A stretch of DNA of 64,000 bases, taken from assembly GCA_032622095.1 (NCBI GenBank), contig CP136061.1, positions 6,334,734 through 6,398,733 on the forward strand. Direction: 5' to 3'. The stretch is from Siphonodentalium dalli. Taxonomy: Eukaryota > Mollusca > Scaphopoda > Gadilida > Siphonodentaliidae. Under the pieces are notes generated by a model. The model saw only the letters and a program-made list of their open reading frames with translations. It ran no database searches and was not told the DNA's origin. Shown here one piece after another: positions 44,369 through 54,390 of the stretch (its first letter is position 1; each line of letters begins with the position of its first letter). Made by a program: the position numbers and the translations under genes.

Positions 44369-45119
44369 CATTTTTATTATCCATCTGCAGTATGTTTATC
44401 CAAATTTTGGAAATAAAACTTTTGTGGTTATTTTTGGTATTTGTCGGCACTTAATTCTCTATAAGCCTGTACCGTATATTGATCATCAGAAAGCATGATT
44501 TGGAAAAGTAAACACGGAAGTGAGAAAAAACTCAATAAAATCCATCAATGTTGTGCGCGCATCACAATTTCACCGATTCATTTCGCAATAGAGTTAATTC
44601 GTGACGTCACGGAGTCCAATATGAAAAGTCATATTGTACAGTCGGGAGTCCAATATGACTTTCGGGAGTCCAATTACACTCCAATTACACTCCAATATGA
44701 CTTTTTCCAGGACTATCACGTGGCGGCTTTTGTCCAATCGGAAATGGTGTTAGTTAAGGGATGGATAATAATATGTATTATTGTATTACCTTCATTATCT
44801 GTTTGTGTTTGCTCAGTTTTGACTTGCAGTGACAGTTGTAATGTCATTCGCAAAAGTGCAAGTCAAAGTCCTTTAATTCAACGGCCGTTTTAATTTTGAG
44901 AGAGTTGTGATAACATAATTCTGCAATGGTCCATTTATTTCGCATTTTGAATCGATATGGAATTCCCCATTAGTGGCATCATTCAATTCCAGAAGTTTTT
45001 ATTTACCCTGCAATAAAATTGACAAAATGGTATTTTTCAAATTGTTTGTTATATTTTGAAGAAATGATGTCTTTAATTGTCGATCCACCTTTCACAAAAA
45101 AGATGACAACGAGTTTTAT
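44369..45119. other. Stretch with GAGTCCAATATGAC fragments only
   Basis: 44609-44702 has iterated GAGTCCAATATGA and ACTCCAATTAC pieces related to the preceding foldback. The open frame at 44495-44893 overlaps them and is not recognised. Confidence 0.45.
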
Positions 45120-45123
45120 TTAA

Positions 45124-45497
45124 CCCTTTACCCAACAGAAGGGCCCTGTGCCAATGCATTCTCTTATATATGCGAGTCGACCATAGGTCGCCTCGCATAT
45201 ATAAGAGAATGCATTGGCTTAACACATTAAAAATTATAAAATTGTTAAAGAAAATATGGTAAAAAGTGTTAAAAAAAGATTTTTTTTAGGCCAATGCATT
45301 CTCTTATATATGCGAGGCGACCTATGGTCGACTCGCATATATAAGAGAATGCATTGGCACAGGGCATAACTGTAACTATCACAATGTGGTCAAGGAGCCG
45401 ATTCCAATGATATCCATATTTGTATGGTTCTATTGAGACAGACCGAAGATATTTTAGGCTGTTGAAGCTTTATTTGGCCGGTTTGTTGGGTAAAGGG
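45124..45497. mobile_element. TTAA MITE, copy 4 (opposite orientation)
   Basis: Flanked by TTAA (45120-45123, 45498-45501). The CAACAGAAGGGCCCTGTGCC end comes first, so it is inverted relative to copies 1-3. Both hairpins are intact. Confidence 0.9.
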
Positions 45498-45501
45498 TTA
45501 A

Positions 45502-45948
45502 TAGATAATTCTGACATACAGATGAAAATGGGAAATATATCTTTATATTATCATTTCGGATTATGAAACACTTGATTCGATATTCGATTTGTTTTTAAGA
45601 GCTATTCGATACGATTCGATCAAAAACCCACTATTCGCAGGGGCCTATATACAACACATGACCTAATTAGTATTGCTTGATGACCAATCACGTCACAGTA
45701 TTCAGTCACGGAACAGGATTCAGTGTAACAAACGGACTATGCAAATATAGTGCCATAACATTTATCCACAGGGTATCATGCTTTCCTATGTTCTGTGCTT
45801 CATGGTTAAATCATACAGGGAGCAGTCTAGAGGGCGACATTGAAGATATCCTCTCCCTAAATTGTGTCATTTCTCCCTAATTGTGTCCCAGGGAGAAGGG
45901 ACTTCTCTCTCTCTCTCTCTCTCATATACCAGAATGCACATGTCCCCG
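45502..45948. other. Stretch with a CT microsatellite
   Basis: (CT)n at about 45905-45923. No gene is recognised. Confidence 0.5.
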
Positions 45949-46384
45949 CCAAGCCTGCAAATAGCGTGTCTGTCATTTGCAGAATTAGGTCCCCAGAGGG
46001 TGAATTTAGTGACGCTATCCCGCACAGTGGGCTAGCATCACTAAATTGACCCTCTGGGAACCTCAATCTGCTTAGGCCCTCAACTGCTAGGTAGACCTAG
46101 GATCAGATTGAAGTTCCCCAGTTGAAGTTGGTGATTGGGCACCTCAATTATGAATTTTATCTTCTGCAAATTAGTGGATATAGAAACTTCCAAGAAGAGA
46201 AATGTAACTAAAAACCATCTTAATTTGACATTATAGATACTTCCCAGAAGATGAGGCCTAAGCAGAATGAGGTCTCCAGAGGGTGAATTTGGTGATGCAA
46301 GCCCGCTATGCGGGATATCATCACTAAATTCACCCTCTGGGGACCTCATTCTGCAAATGACAGACACGCTATTTGCAGGCTTGG
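45949..46384. mobile_element. Family A MITE, full copy
   Basis: The ends CCAAGCCTGCAAATAGCGTG and inverse enclose the left hairpin (about 45982-46073), the middle with ACTTCCCAGAAGATGAGGCC, and the right hairpin (about 46264-46353). The flanks TCCCCG and TCCCTG may be an imperfect target duplication. Confidence 0.85.
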
Positions 46385-46426
46385 TCCCTGCAGCATATTA
46401 AACTCTATTTTCTGATTATTATGATG

Positions 46427-46708
46427 TTTGATTGATTGATTGATTGGTGTTTAATATCACTTTCAGCAACAAAGGTCATAACACGACATTGCCAGTTTTA
46501 ACGATTAATCTAACAGTGATTTCAATGGCTGATAAACTCATCGTCCATGTGCGGCAAACCACTGGCCATTGGCGAGTAACTGGCAACTCCACCAGATAAC
46601 ATTTTAAGTTATAAATTCCATGATGGTAACATGTAGATTTGAACCCTCATTGCCATGGCTGGAGGGCGTGGAATTCTTCTCCTAACCGACTGAGCCACTG
46701 AATCCCCC
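46427..46708 (-). mobile_element. tRNA-derived SINE with target duplications
   Basis: On the minus strand it begins GGGGGATTCAGTGGCTCAGT with CGGTTAGGAG (A-box-like TGGCTCAGTCGG). GGTTCAAATCT (B-box-like) follows about 45 bp later, then a 200-bp body and an ATCAATCAATCA tail. Flanking direct repeats CTGATTATTATGATG (46412-46426) and CTGATTATAATGGTG (46709-46723) differ at two positions. Confidence 0.8.
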
Positions 46709-47280
46709 CTGATTATAATGGTGTCATTACTCATTATAATCGTTTTTAAATGTGCTCTTGTGTTACTTATTGGAACATAGAATAGTGATGATGCAGTGTA
46801 AATTGAACTTTTCCTTAATAACAATCAAATATGGAGAAGGTCTAGGTTGGTCCCCAGATTCATACATTCTTTGTTTCATCACTTTTGCTTCCTTTGCTGT
46901 TCATTTGTAAATTGGTGCATACATGTGTTTTCATCACTATTTTCGAAAATCGCATGAGATCGTGCAATAATTTTATTTGAGCTACATGTATGTGCATGTT
47001 TGTGTGGGTGTGTGTGTGTAAGTGTGTGTGTTTCAAAAAAGGTCCATAGCTCTGGTGAATGGAACCCAAAATGGAACTTGACCATATTTTATGTTTGTAA
47101 CCGGCGTATTCCAGGGCTCCTTCTGCAATTTAATTTATCTGTCTGCTTTTATCACCTTAACATCCCTCCAAATGAATAATAGACCGTTCCAGTATAAACT
47201 TTTAACAGACTGGGAGAATCCAATATTGGATAAGATTAAATCTCCTGTCCATAGAATTTTTTCTGGTACTAAACACTCTA
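46709..47280. other. Stretch with a TG microsatellite
   Basis: GTGTGGGTGTGTGTGTG at about 47000-47030. No gene is recognised. Confidence 0.5.
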
Positions 47281-47455
47281 CTGTATGGAGCCTCACACAG
47301 ACCGAAGCAGACGACAGTCGTCAGTGCATTGTTCTCTCTGTCTGGGTCTCCATAAAGGATTATATAACACTCCCGTATGGAGCCTCTCTCAGACCGAAGC
47401 AGACGACAGTCATCGGTGTATTGTTCTCTGTCTGGGGCTCCATAAAGGGATAATC
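47281..47455. repeat. Two direct copies of a GAAGCAGACGACAGTC unit
   Basis: CGTATGGAGCCTC, CAGACCGAAGCAGACGACAG and CTGGGGCTCCATAAAGG occur twice about 97 bp apart. Single pieces recur at 43595-43640 and 48140-48215. Confidence 0.75.
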
Positions 47456-47529
47456 AATTTAGTATAGAAAGGGTTAAAATATATGCAGTCCAGTTGATAT
47501 TTCTGATATCAGACAAGTCTAAGTTTAGT

Positions 47530-47625
47530 GTGTCTGTCATTTGCAGAACGAGGTCCCCAGAGGGTGAATTTAGTGACGCTATCTCGCATAGCAGGCTAGC
47601 ATCACTAAATTCACACTCAGTTGCG
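47530..47625. mobile_element. Family A solo left hairpin
   Basis: GTGTCTGTCATTTGCAGAAC, then GAGGTCCCCAGAGGGTGAAT and its mirrored arm, ending at ATTCACACTC. The rest of the element is missing. Confidence 0.8.
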
Positions 47626-47669
47626 GACCGAGATGACTTGTCTATGAGTGTGGCTAAAAAACTATTTGA

Positions 47670-48115
47670 ACCATTTACCCAACAGAACGGCCCTGTGCCA
47701 ATGCATTCTCTTATATATGCGAGTCGACCATAGGTCGCCTCGCATATATACGAAAATGCATTGGCTTAACATATTAAAAATGATAAAATTGTCAAAGAAT
47801 GTAGAAAAATATTAAAAAATTGTTAAAAGATGTAAGACAAAATTATAAAATTGTTAAAGAATGTAAGAAAAAATGGTAAAAAGTGTTAATAAAAGATTTT
47901 TTTAGGCCAATGCATTCTTATATATGCGAGGCGACCTATTGTTGACTCGCATTTATAAGAGAATGCATTGGCACAGGGCATAACTGTAACCCTCACAATG
48001 TGGTCAATGAACCGGTTCCAATGATATCCATATGGTGTTATTGAGACAGACCGAAGATATTTTAGGCTGTTGAAGCTTTATTTGGCCGTTTTTGGCCGTT
48101 TTGTTGGGTAAAGGA
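47670..48115. mobile_element. TTAA MITE, copy 5 (diverged, inverted)
   Basis: The left edge has decayed to TTGA-ACCATTTACCC. The right edge TTGTTGGGTAAAGGA is followed by TTAA. It has two hairpins and a long TTGTTAAA-rich spacer. A bare terminal remnant TTGTTGGGTAAAGGGTTAA is at 48216-48234. Confidence 0.8.
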
Positions 48116-48234
48116 TTAATTAAGAGATTTATCCCACAGGGAGCCTCACACAGATGGAAGCATGCACTGCAGAGTGTCGTCTGCTCCAGTATATGTGGGG
48201 CTCTATAAGGGGTTTTGTTGGGTAAAGGGTTAAC

Positions 48235-48523
48235 ACTTGAATGTTAAGATGTTGGATGTTATGTTCTCATTTTGTCTGTTTATATGAGCAGTGAGTGTCT
48301 TATTATTATGTATACCTATTTATTATTATTATTATTTATTATTTCCTTCTTTCCAACCACCACAGTTGTTGGAAATTATTATCAAATCTGCTGATAAGAC
48401 TCACCGTTTAATAATAGAGAGATTCCGCTTGTAGGTTTTGGAATGTTACATGTAGTCATTAAACCAACATTTTAGGAAAATGTCCTATCATAAAAATGGT
48501 TTATTTCATTTGGAAGATAGCTG
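48235..48523. other. Stretch with a TTA microsatellite
   Basis: TTATTATTATTATTTATTAT near 48321-48342. No gene. Confidence 0.5.
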
Positions 48524-49260
48524 AGGGTTAGTTATAATAGAATACTATGGTGATTGATCCTTCGAATTTATAACCCGTTATAACCCAGGGTTAGTTATAA
48601 TAGAATACTATGGTCATTGATCCTTCGAATGTATAACCCGTTATAACCCAGGGTTAGTTATAATAGAATACTATGGTGATTGATCCTTCGAATGTATAAC
48701 CCACGGTTAGTTATAATAGAATACTATGGTGATTGATCCTTCGAATGTATAACCCGTTATAACCCAGGGTTAGTTATAATAGAATACTATGGTCATTGAT
48801 CCTTCGAATGTATAACCCGTTATAACCCAGGGTTAGTTATAATAGAATACTATGGTGATTGATCCTTCGAATGTATAACCCACGGTTAGTTATAATAGAA
48901 TACTATGGTGATTGATCCTTCGAATGTATAACCCGTTATAACCCAGGGTTAGTTATAATAGAATACTATGGTGATTGATCCTTCGAATGTATAACCCGTT
49001 ATAACCCAGGGTTAGTTATAATAGAATACTATGGTGATTGATCCTTCGAATGTATAACCCGTTATAACCCAGGGTTAGTTATAATAGAATACTATGGTGA
49101 TTGATCCTTCGAATGTATAACCCGTTATAACCCAGGGTTAGTTATAATAGAATACTATGGTGATTGATCCTTCGAATTTATAACCCGTTATAACTCAGGG
49201 TTAGTTATATTACAGTATACTATGGTGATTGATCCTTCGAATGTATAACCCGTTATAACA
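48524..49260. repeat. 63/50-bp minisatellite, about 12 units
   Basis: The unit starts GGGTTAGTTATAATAGAATA and contains TGATTGATCCTTCGAATG. A shorter 50-bp form lacks GTTATAACCCAGG. The first six units follow the order long, long with TCATTGATC, short, and then repeat that order, a three-unit higher-order repeat. The junction (TTATAACCCAGGGTTAGTTATAA) can fold. Confidence 0.9.
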
Positions 49261-50236
49261 CAGCCGATTGCCATAAGCTCTTTTGACTTCAACTACTGCA
49301 GAGTTATGCCATTTTAAACGACATTTATTAATATAGCGCCAAAGTCTTGTTAAAATTTTATATAACAAGATGTTCCCTAATTGCAGACATTTGTTTGTCT
49401 CGTATTAATTGTCGCTGTCACATGCTGCCATTTACCTTACAAGCTACACGTCACAAGTTAAAAGAGGAATCTCTCTAATATAGGCATGTATGGAAAGCTC
49501 CTTATCAGATTGACATTCACCATCCGAGATACTTCTAATTATAGCCTGTGACTCACTATCGATGGTTACTCATCAGATTTATGAATTTGGTGGTGTTTGA
49601 AGTTAAAGTGAATGTAGCAAAAACCGGCAAATCATTCAGTGTAAGGTTCCAGCGAGATAGTTAATTGTTTACGATCTGTTAATTTTTATACGCTTTTTTT
49701 TTTTTTTTTTAAACGGGGCATATTATGTTATTAGTCTGCTTTTGGTTTCAGGATGATAACTTTAGATTATATCAAATGAATGAAATGAAATTTGGTATGT
49801 GAGTTAGTCTAAAATACAGGTCAAGTTCAATTTGGGTTTCACCCGCCAAATTTGACCAGTTATGGCCTTTTCTCGGAATTATCACACCCTGGTGATGCCC
49901 TAAATGTTAATGCTGAAATAGAGTTTGAAACAAGCAGTAGTAGGAGTTTGGATTGACTCTGAATTGACCAGCTTTCCGTACTTGTGTACATTATTATTAA
50001 ATGAAAAGATATGTGTCTTTATCAGCAGATTTTAATAACAATTTCCAACAACTCGCGTTCCAACGATCATTTTAATTGATATATCAAAACCCAGTCTCTT
50101 TTTAAAAGCTGACGAAAATTTTACAATATTTACGTCCTTGGATATCTATTGTCAGTTAACAATATTTGTGACTGATTATTCTTTCACGTCGTGTTGTATT
50201 TATAACTATTTCTGATTACTCACAAACATTTACTAT
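49261..50236. other. Intergenic stretch with one dispersed repeat fragment
   Basis: 49748-49880 (TTTCAGGATGATAACTTTAG, AAATTTGGTATGTGAG, CAGGTCAAGTTC) is a copy of the family at 7886 and 60245. A T run lies at about 49687-49710. No gene. Confidence 0.55.
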
Positions 50237-50690
50237 GCCAGGAATGCAAATAACGTGTCTGTCATTTGCAGAATGAGGTCCCCAGAGGGTGAATTTAGTG
50301 ATGCTAGCCCGCATATCACGCATAGCGGGCTAGCATCACCAAATTCACCCTCTGGAGACCTCATTCTGCTTAGGCCTCATCTTCTGGGAAGTATCTAAAG
50401 TATCAAATTAACATTGTTTTTAGTTACGTTTTCCCATCTGGGAAGTTTCTATATCCCCTGATTTGCAGCAGAAGGTAAAATCCATAATCGAGGTGCCCAA
50501 TAGGTGATCATCACCAACTTCAACTGGGGAACTTCAATCTGATCCTAGATCTACCATAGCAGTTGAGGGCCTAAGCAGAATGAGGTCCCCAGAGGGTGAA
50601 TTTGGTGATGATAGCCCGCTATGCGGGATAGCATGACTAAATTCACCCTCTGGGGACCTCATTCTGCAAATAACGGAACTGGTTTACTAC
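50237..50690. mobile_element. Family A MITE, full copy
   Basis: Hairpins at about 50272-50369 and 50576-50668, the intact middle, and outer GCAAATAACG on both sides in inverse orientation. Confidence 0.85.
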
Positions 50691-50701
50691 TTCATGTTGG
50701 G

Positions 50702-51131
50702 AATTTAGGCCTACACTGGCCAAGCCTGGAAATAACGTGTCTGTCATTTGCAGAATGAGGTCCCCAGAGGTTGAATTTAGTCATGCTATCCCGCATAGCG
50801 GGCTATCATCACCAAATTCACCCTCTGGGGATCTCATTCTGCTTAGGCCCTCAACTGCTATGGTTGATCTAGGATCAGATTGAAGTTCCCCAGTTGAAGT
50901 TGGTGATGATCACCCATTGGGCACCTCGATTATGGATTTTACCTTCTGCTGCAAATTAGGGGATATACTTCCCAGAAGATGAGGCCTAAGCAGAATGAGG
51001 TCTCCAGAGGGTGAATTTGGTGATGCTAGCCCGCTATGCGGGATAGCATCACTAAATTCACCCTCTGGGGACCTCATTCTGCAAATGACAGACACGTTAT
51101 TTCCAGGCTTGGCCAGTGCAGGCCTAAATTT
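50702..51131. mobile_element. Family A MITE, full copy with longest ends
   Basis: The inverted ends extend to AATTTAGGCCTACACTGGCC at the left and GGCCAGTGCAGGCCTAAATT at the right. Hairpins are at about 50753-50848 and 50992-51082. It lies head-to-tail next to the previous copy. Confidence 0.85.
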
Positions 51132-51349
51132 TCAAAAGTTGAAATTCGCATCGTTTTAGAAATGAAACATAATAGACCCATCTAGAGATGTACATCTGTT
51201 AGGATTATCGTCGGCTTTTCAATGAGACTGATCAAAACCTAAGTTATTGTTAATGTCTGTTATAACGTCTGGAAATAAAAATACTATCAAATTATGGTTT
51301 GTGAATACTCTGATGAGGGTACCCAAGTAAAACTCTATTGTAAGATTAA

Positions 51350-51556
51350 CCCTTTCAGTGCCAAGTCCGATTTTTGTATCAACCCATATTTCCTTGATCA
51401 TTTTTCAAATTTATTGATTATAATAATGTGATACATTGATGGAAAGACCTCTTAGAGCTCTTTCCATCAATGTATCACATTATTATAATCAATAAATTTG
51501 AAAAATAATCAAGGAAATATGGGTTGATACAAAAATCGGACTTGGCACTGAAAGGG
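51350..51556. mobile_element. TTAA-flanked perfect foldback (207 bp)
   Basis: The ends CCCTTTCAGTGCCAAGTCCG and inverse, with TTAA at 51346-51349 and 51557-51560. The arms of about 100 bp are nearly perfect, meeting at CTCTTAGAGCTCTT. CCC plus TTAA points to a piggyBac-type mobiliser, distinct from the other TTAA MITEs. Confidence 0.9.
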
Positions 51557-51560
51557 TTAA

Positions 51561-52087
51561 TGGGTTGCTTGAAATTCCATATAAAGTGAGGGTCAGTTCT
51601 AAACCACTGGTGTGTACACAAGCGATGCATTTTTGGGTATATATTGTGAAGTATGTCATAAGAGGACAATAACTGTGTCAACCAAATAAAAAGTAGCATA
51701 ACCCATGACATAGCGGCTGAATAGTTATTTAAAAGGAAGCTCTCATTTCAGATAGTGTACAACCAGCAATGGTGAAGCTTCTTGCAAAAGGCCGAATCTG
51801 TGCAAACTCGCCTCAATAATACTATCAACATCGCTCAGGTGGAAAATTAAAGGACCGTAACCTGGTGTTGAGTCTTAATCATTTTGAAAATAATAATTTA
51901 TAGCATTTATTTTAGAAAGTTAGTCAGTATACATGTGTGTTGTAAAAGGAAAGATAAATGTTTGCATAGTCTTCAGAAAGATATATGCTACTTCTTAACT
52001 TTGACCTTTTGCCGGTGGGTTGGGTAAAATGCTAGGAATCGGGCCATATGGAACCATCGGCCATCACGAAAATCGCGAACCAGTGAC
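51561..52087. other. Stretch without recognised features
   Basis: AT-rich, with no gene recognised. Confidence 0.5.
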
Positions 52088-54390
52088 AAGGCTTATTAGC
52101 TCAACTTTACTTTGTAAAGTTTGAGCTATTGCCATGGCTTTGTCGTCCGTGTGTGCGTGTGTACGTAAGGCGTCAACAATGCAGTCTACAGGTCGTACCT
52201 TTGGTCGGATCATTATGAAATTCGTCATAGCTGTTGACATCAACATTTAGACCAGAATGATTAATTTTGGGGTCATTCGGTAAAAAAACATGGCCGCCAG
52301 TGGCCATCTTGCATTTCAAAATTCAATCCATTAGCACAGGCTACAGGGCGTACTGTTTGTCTGATCGTCATGAAATTTGTCATGGATGTTAATAATGACA
52401 TGTAGATGGGAACGAGTCATTTTGGGGTCATTCGGCCAAAAAACATAGCCGCCAGCAGGCATCTATGATTTCACTCTTTGTATGACTAAATCCTTTAGCA
52501 CGGGCTACAGGTCGTACCTTTAGTCCGATCATCATAAAATTTGTCATGGCTGTTGAAATTGGAATGTAGATGGGAACGAGTCATTTTGGGGTCATTCGGA
52601 CTAAAAACATGGCCGCCAGCGGCCATCTTGGATTTCAAAATTCAACCCATTAGCACGGGCCACAGGTCGTACTGTTCGTCTGATCATCATGAAATTTGTC
52701 ATGGATGTTAATATTGACATGTAGATGGGAAAGAGTAATTTTGGGGTCATTTGGCCAAAAAACATGGCCGCCAGCAGCCATCTTGGATTTTACTCTTTGT
52801 ATGACTAAATCCTTTAGCATGGGCTACAGGTTGTACCTTTAGTCTGATCATCATTAAATTGTCATGAATGTTAATAATGACATGTAGATGGGAACGAGTC
52901 ATTTTAGGGTCATTCGGCCAAAAAAAATGGCCGCCAGCAGCCATCTTTGATTTTACTCTTTGTATGACTAAATTCTTTAGCATGGGCTACAGGTCGTACT
53001 TTTAGTCTGATCATCATAAAATTTGTCAAGAATGTTAATAATGACATGTAGATGGGAACGAGTCATTTTGGGGTCATTCGGCCAAAAAACATAGCCGCCA
53101 GCAGGCATCTATGATTTCACTCTTTGTATGACTAAATCCTTTAGCACGGGTTACAGGTCGTACCTTTAGTCCGATCATCATAAAATTTGTCATGGCTGTT
53201 GAAATTGGAATGTAGATGGGAACGAGTCATTTTGGGGTCATTCGGACTAAAAACATGGCCGCCAGTGGCCATCTTGGATTTCAAAATTCAACCCATTAGC
53301 ACGGGCCACAGGTCGTACTGTTCGTCTGATCATCATGAAATTTGTCATGGATGTTAATATTGACATGTAGATGGGAACGAGTAATTTTGGGGTCATTCGT
53401 CCAAAAAACATGGCGGCCAGCAGCCATCTTGGATTTTACTCTTTGTATGACTAAATTCTTTAGCACGGGCTACAGGTCGTACCTTTAGTCTGATCATCAT
53501 CAAATTTGTCATGGATGTTAATATTGACATGTAGATGGGAACGAGTAATTTTGGGGTCATTTGGCCCAAAAACATGGCCGCCAGCAGCCATCTTGGATTT
53601 TACTCGTTGTATGACTAAATCCTTTAGCACGGGCTACAGGTTGTATCTTTAGTCTGATCATCATTAAATTTGTAATGATTGTTAATGACATGTAGATGGG
53701 AACGAGTCATTTTGGGGTCATTCGGCCAAAAAACATGGCCGCCAGCAGGCATCTTGGATTTTACTCTTTGTATGACTAAATCCTTTAGCATGGGCTACAG
53801 GTTGTACCTTTAGTCTGATCATCATTAAATTGTCACGAATGTTAATAATGACATGTAGATGGGAACGAGTCATTTTAGGGTCATTCGGCCCAAAAAAATG
53901 GCCGCCAGCAGCCATCTTTGATTTTACTCTTTGTATGACTAAATCCTTTAGCACGGGCTACATGTCATACCTTTAGTCTGATCATCATAAAATTTGTCAT
54001 GGCTGTTGAAATTGGAATATAGATGGGAACGAGTAATTTTGGGGTCATTTGGCCAAAAAACATGGCCGCCAGCAGCCATCTTGGATTTTACTCTTTGTAT
54101 GACTAAATTTTTTAGCACAGGCTACAGGTCGTACCTTTAGTCTGAACGTCATAAAATTTGTCATGGATGTTAATGATGACATGTTGATGGGAACGACTCA
54201 TTTTGGGGTCATTCGGCCGAAAACATGACCACCAGCAGCCATCTTGGATTTTACTTTTCTCTTCATGTCTATAAACTAGTATTAGACATTCAACTTTCCA
54301 TATTCCTAATCGCTCCATTGACTGTAATACATTAAATTATTCCCTTTCCAAGTTGAGCTACAGTGTCATTGACACTTTCATTATCAGGTG
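52088..54390. repeat. About 162-bp tandem array, 13 units, in a bounded module
   Basis: Each unit has GGGCTACAGGTCGTACCTTT, GATCATCATAAAATTTGTCA, GATGGGAACGAGTCATTTTG and ACATGGCCGCCAGCAGCCAT. Cores fall near 52284, 52443, 52608, 52763 and onward to 54215. A segment at about 52435-52790 recurs 646 bp downstream, so multi-unit blocks have been copied. The left edge is AGCTCAACTTTACTTTGTAA and the right edge TTGAGCTACAGTGTCATTGA. Minus-strand frames here are repeat-encoded. Confidence 0.9.

Noticed and set aside
46427-46708. A functional tRNA gene on the minus strand
   Set aside because: Only A- and B-box-like words are present, no cloverleaf is evident, and the element has a SINE body, tail and target duplications.
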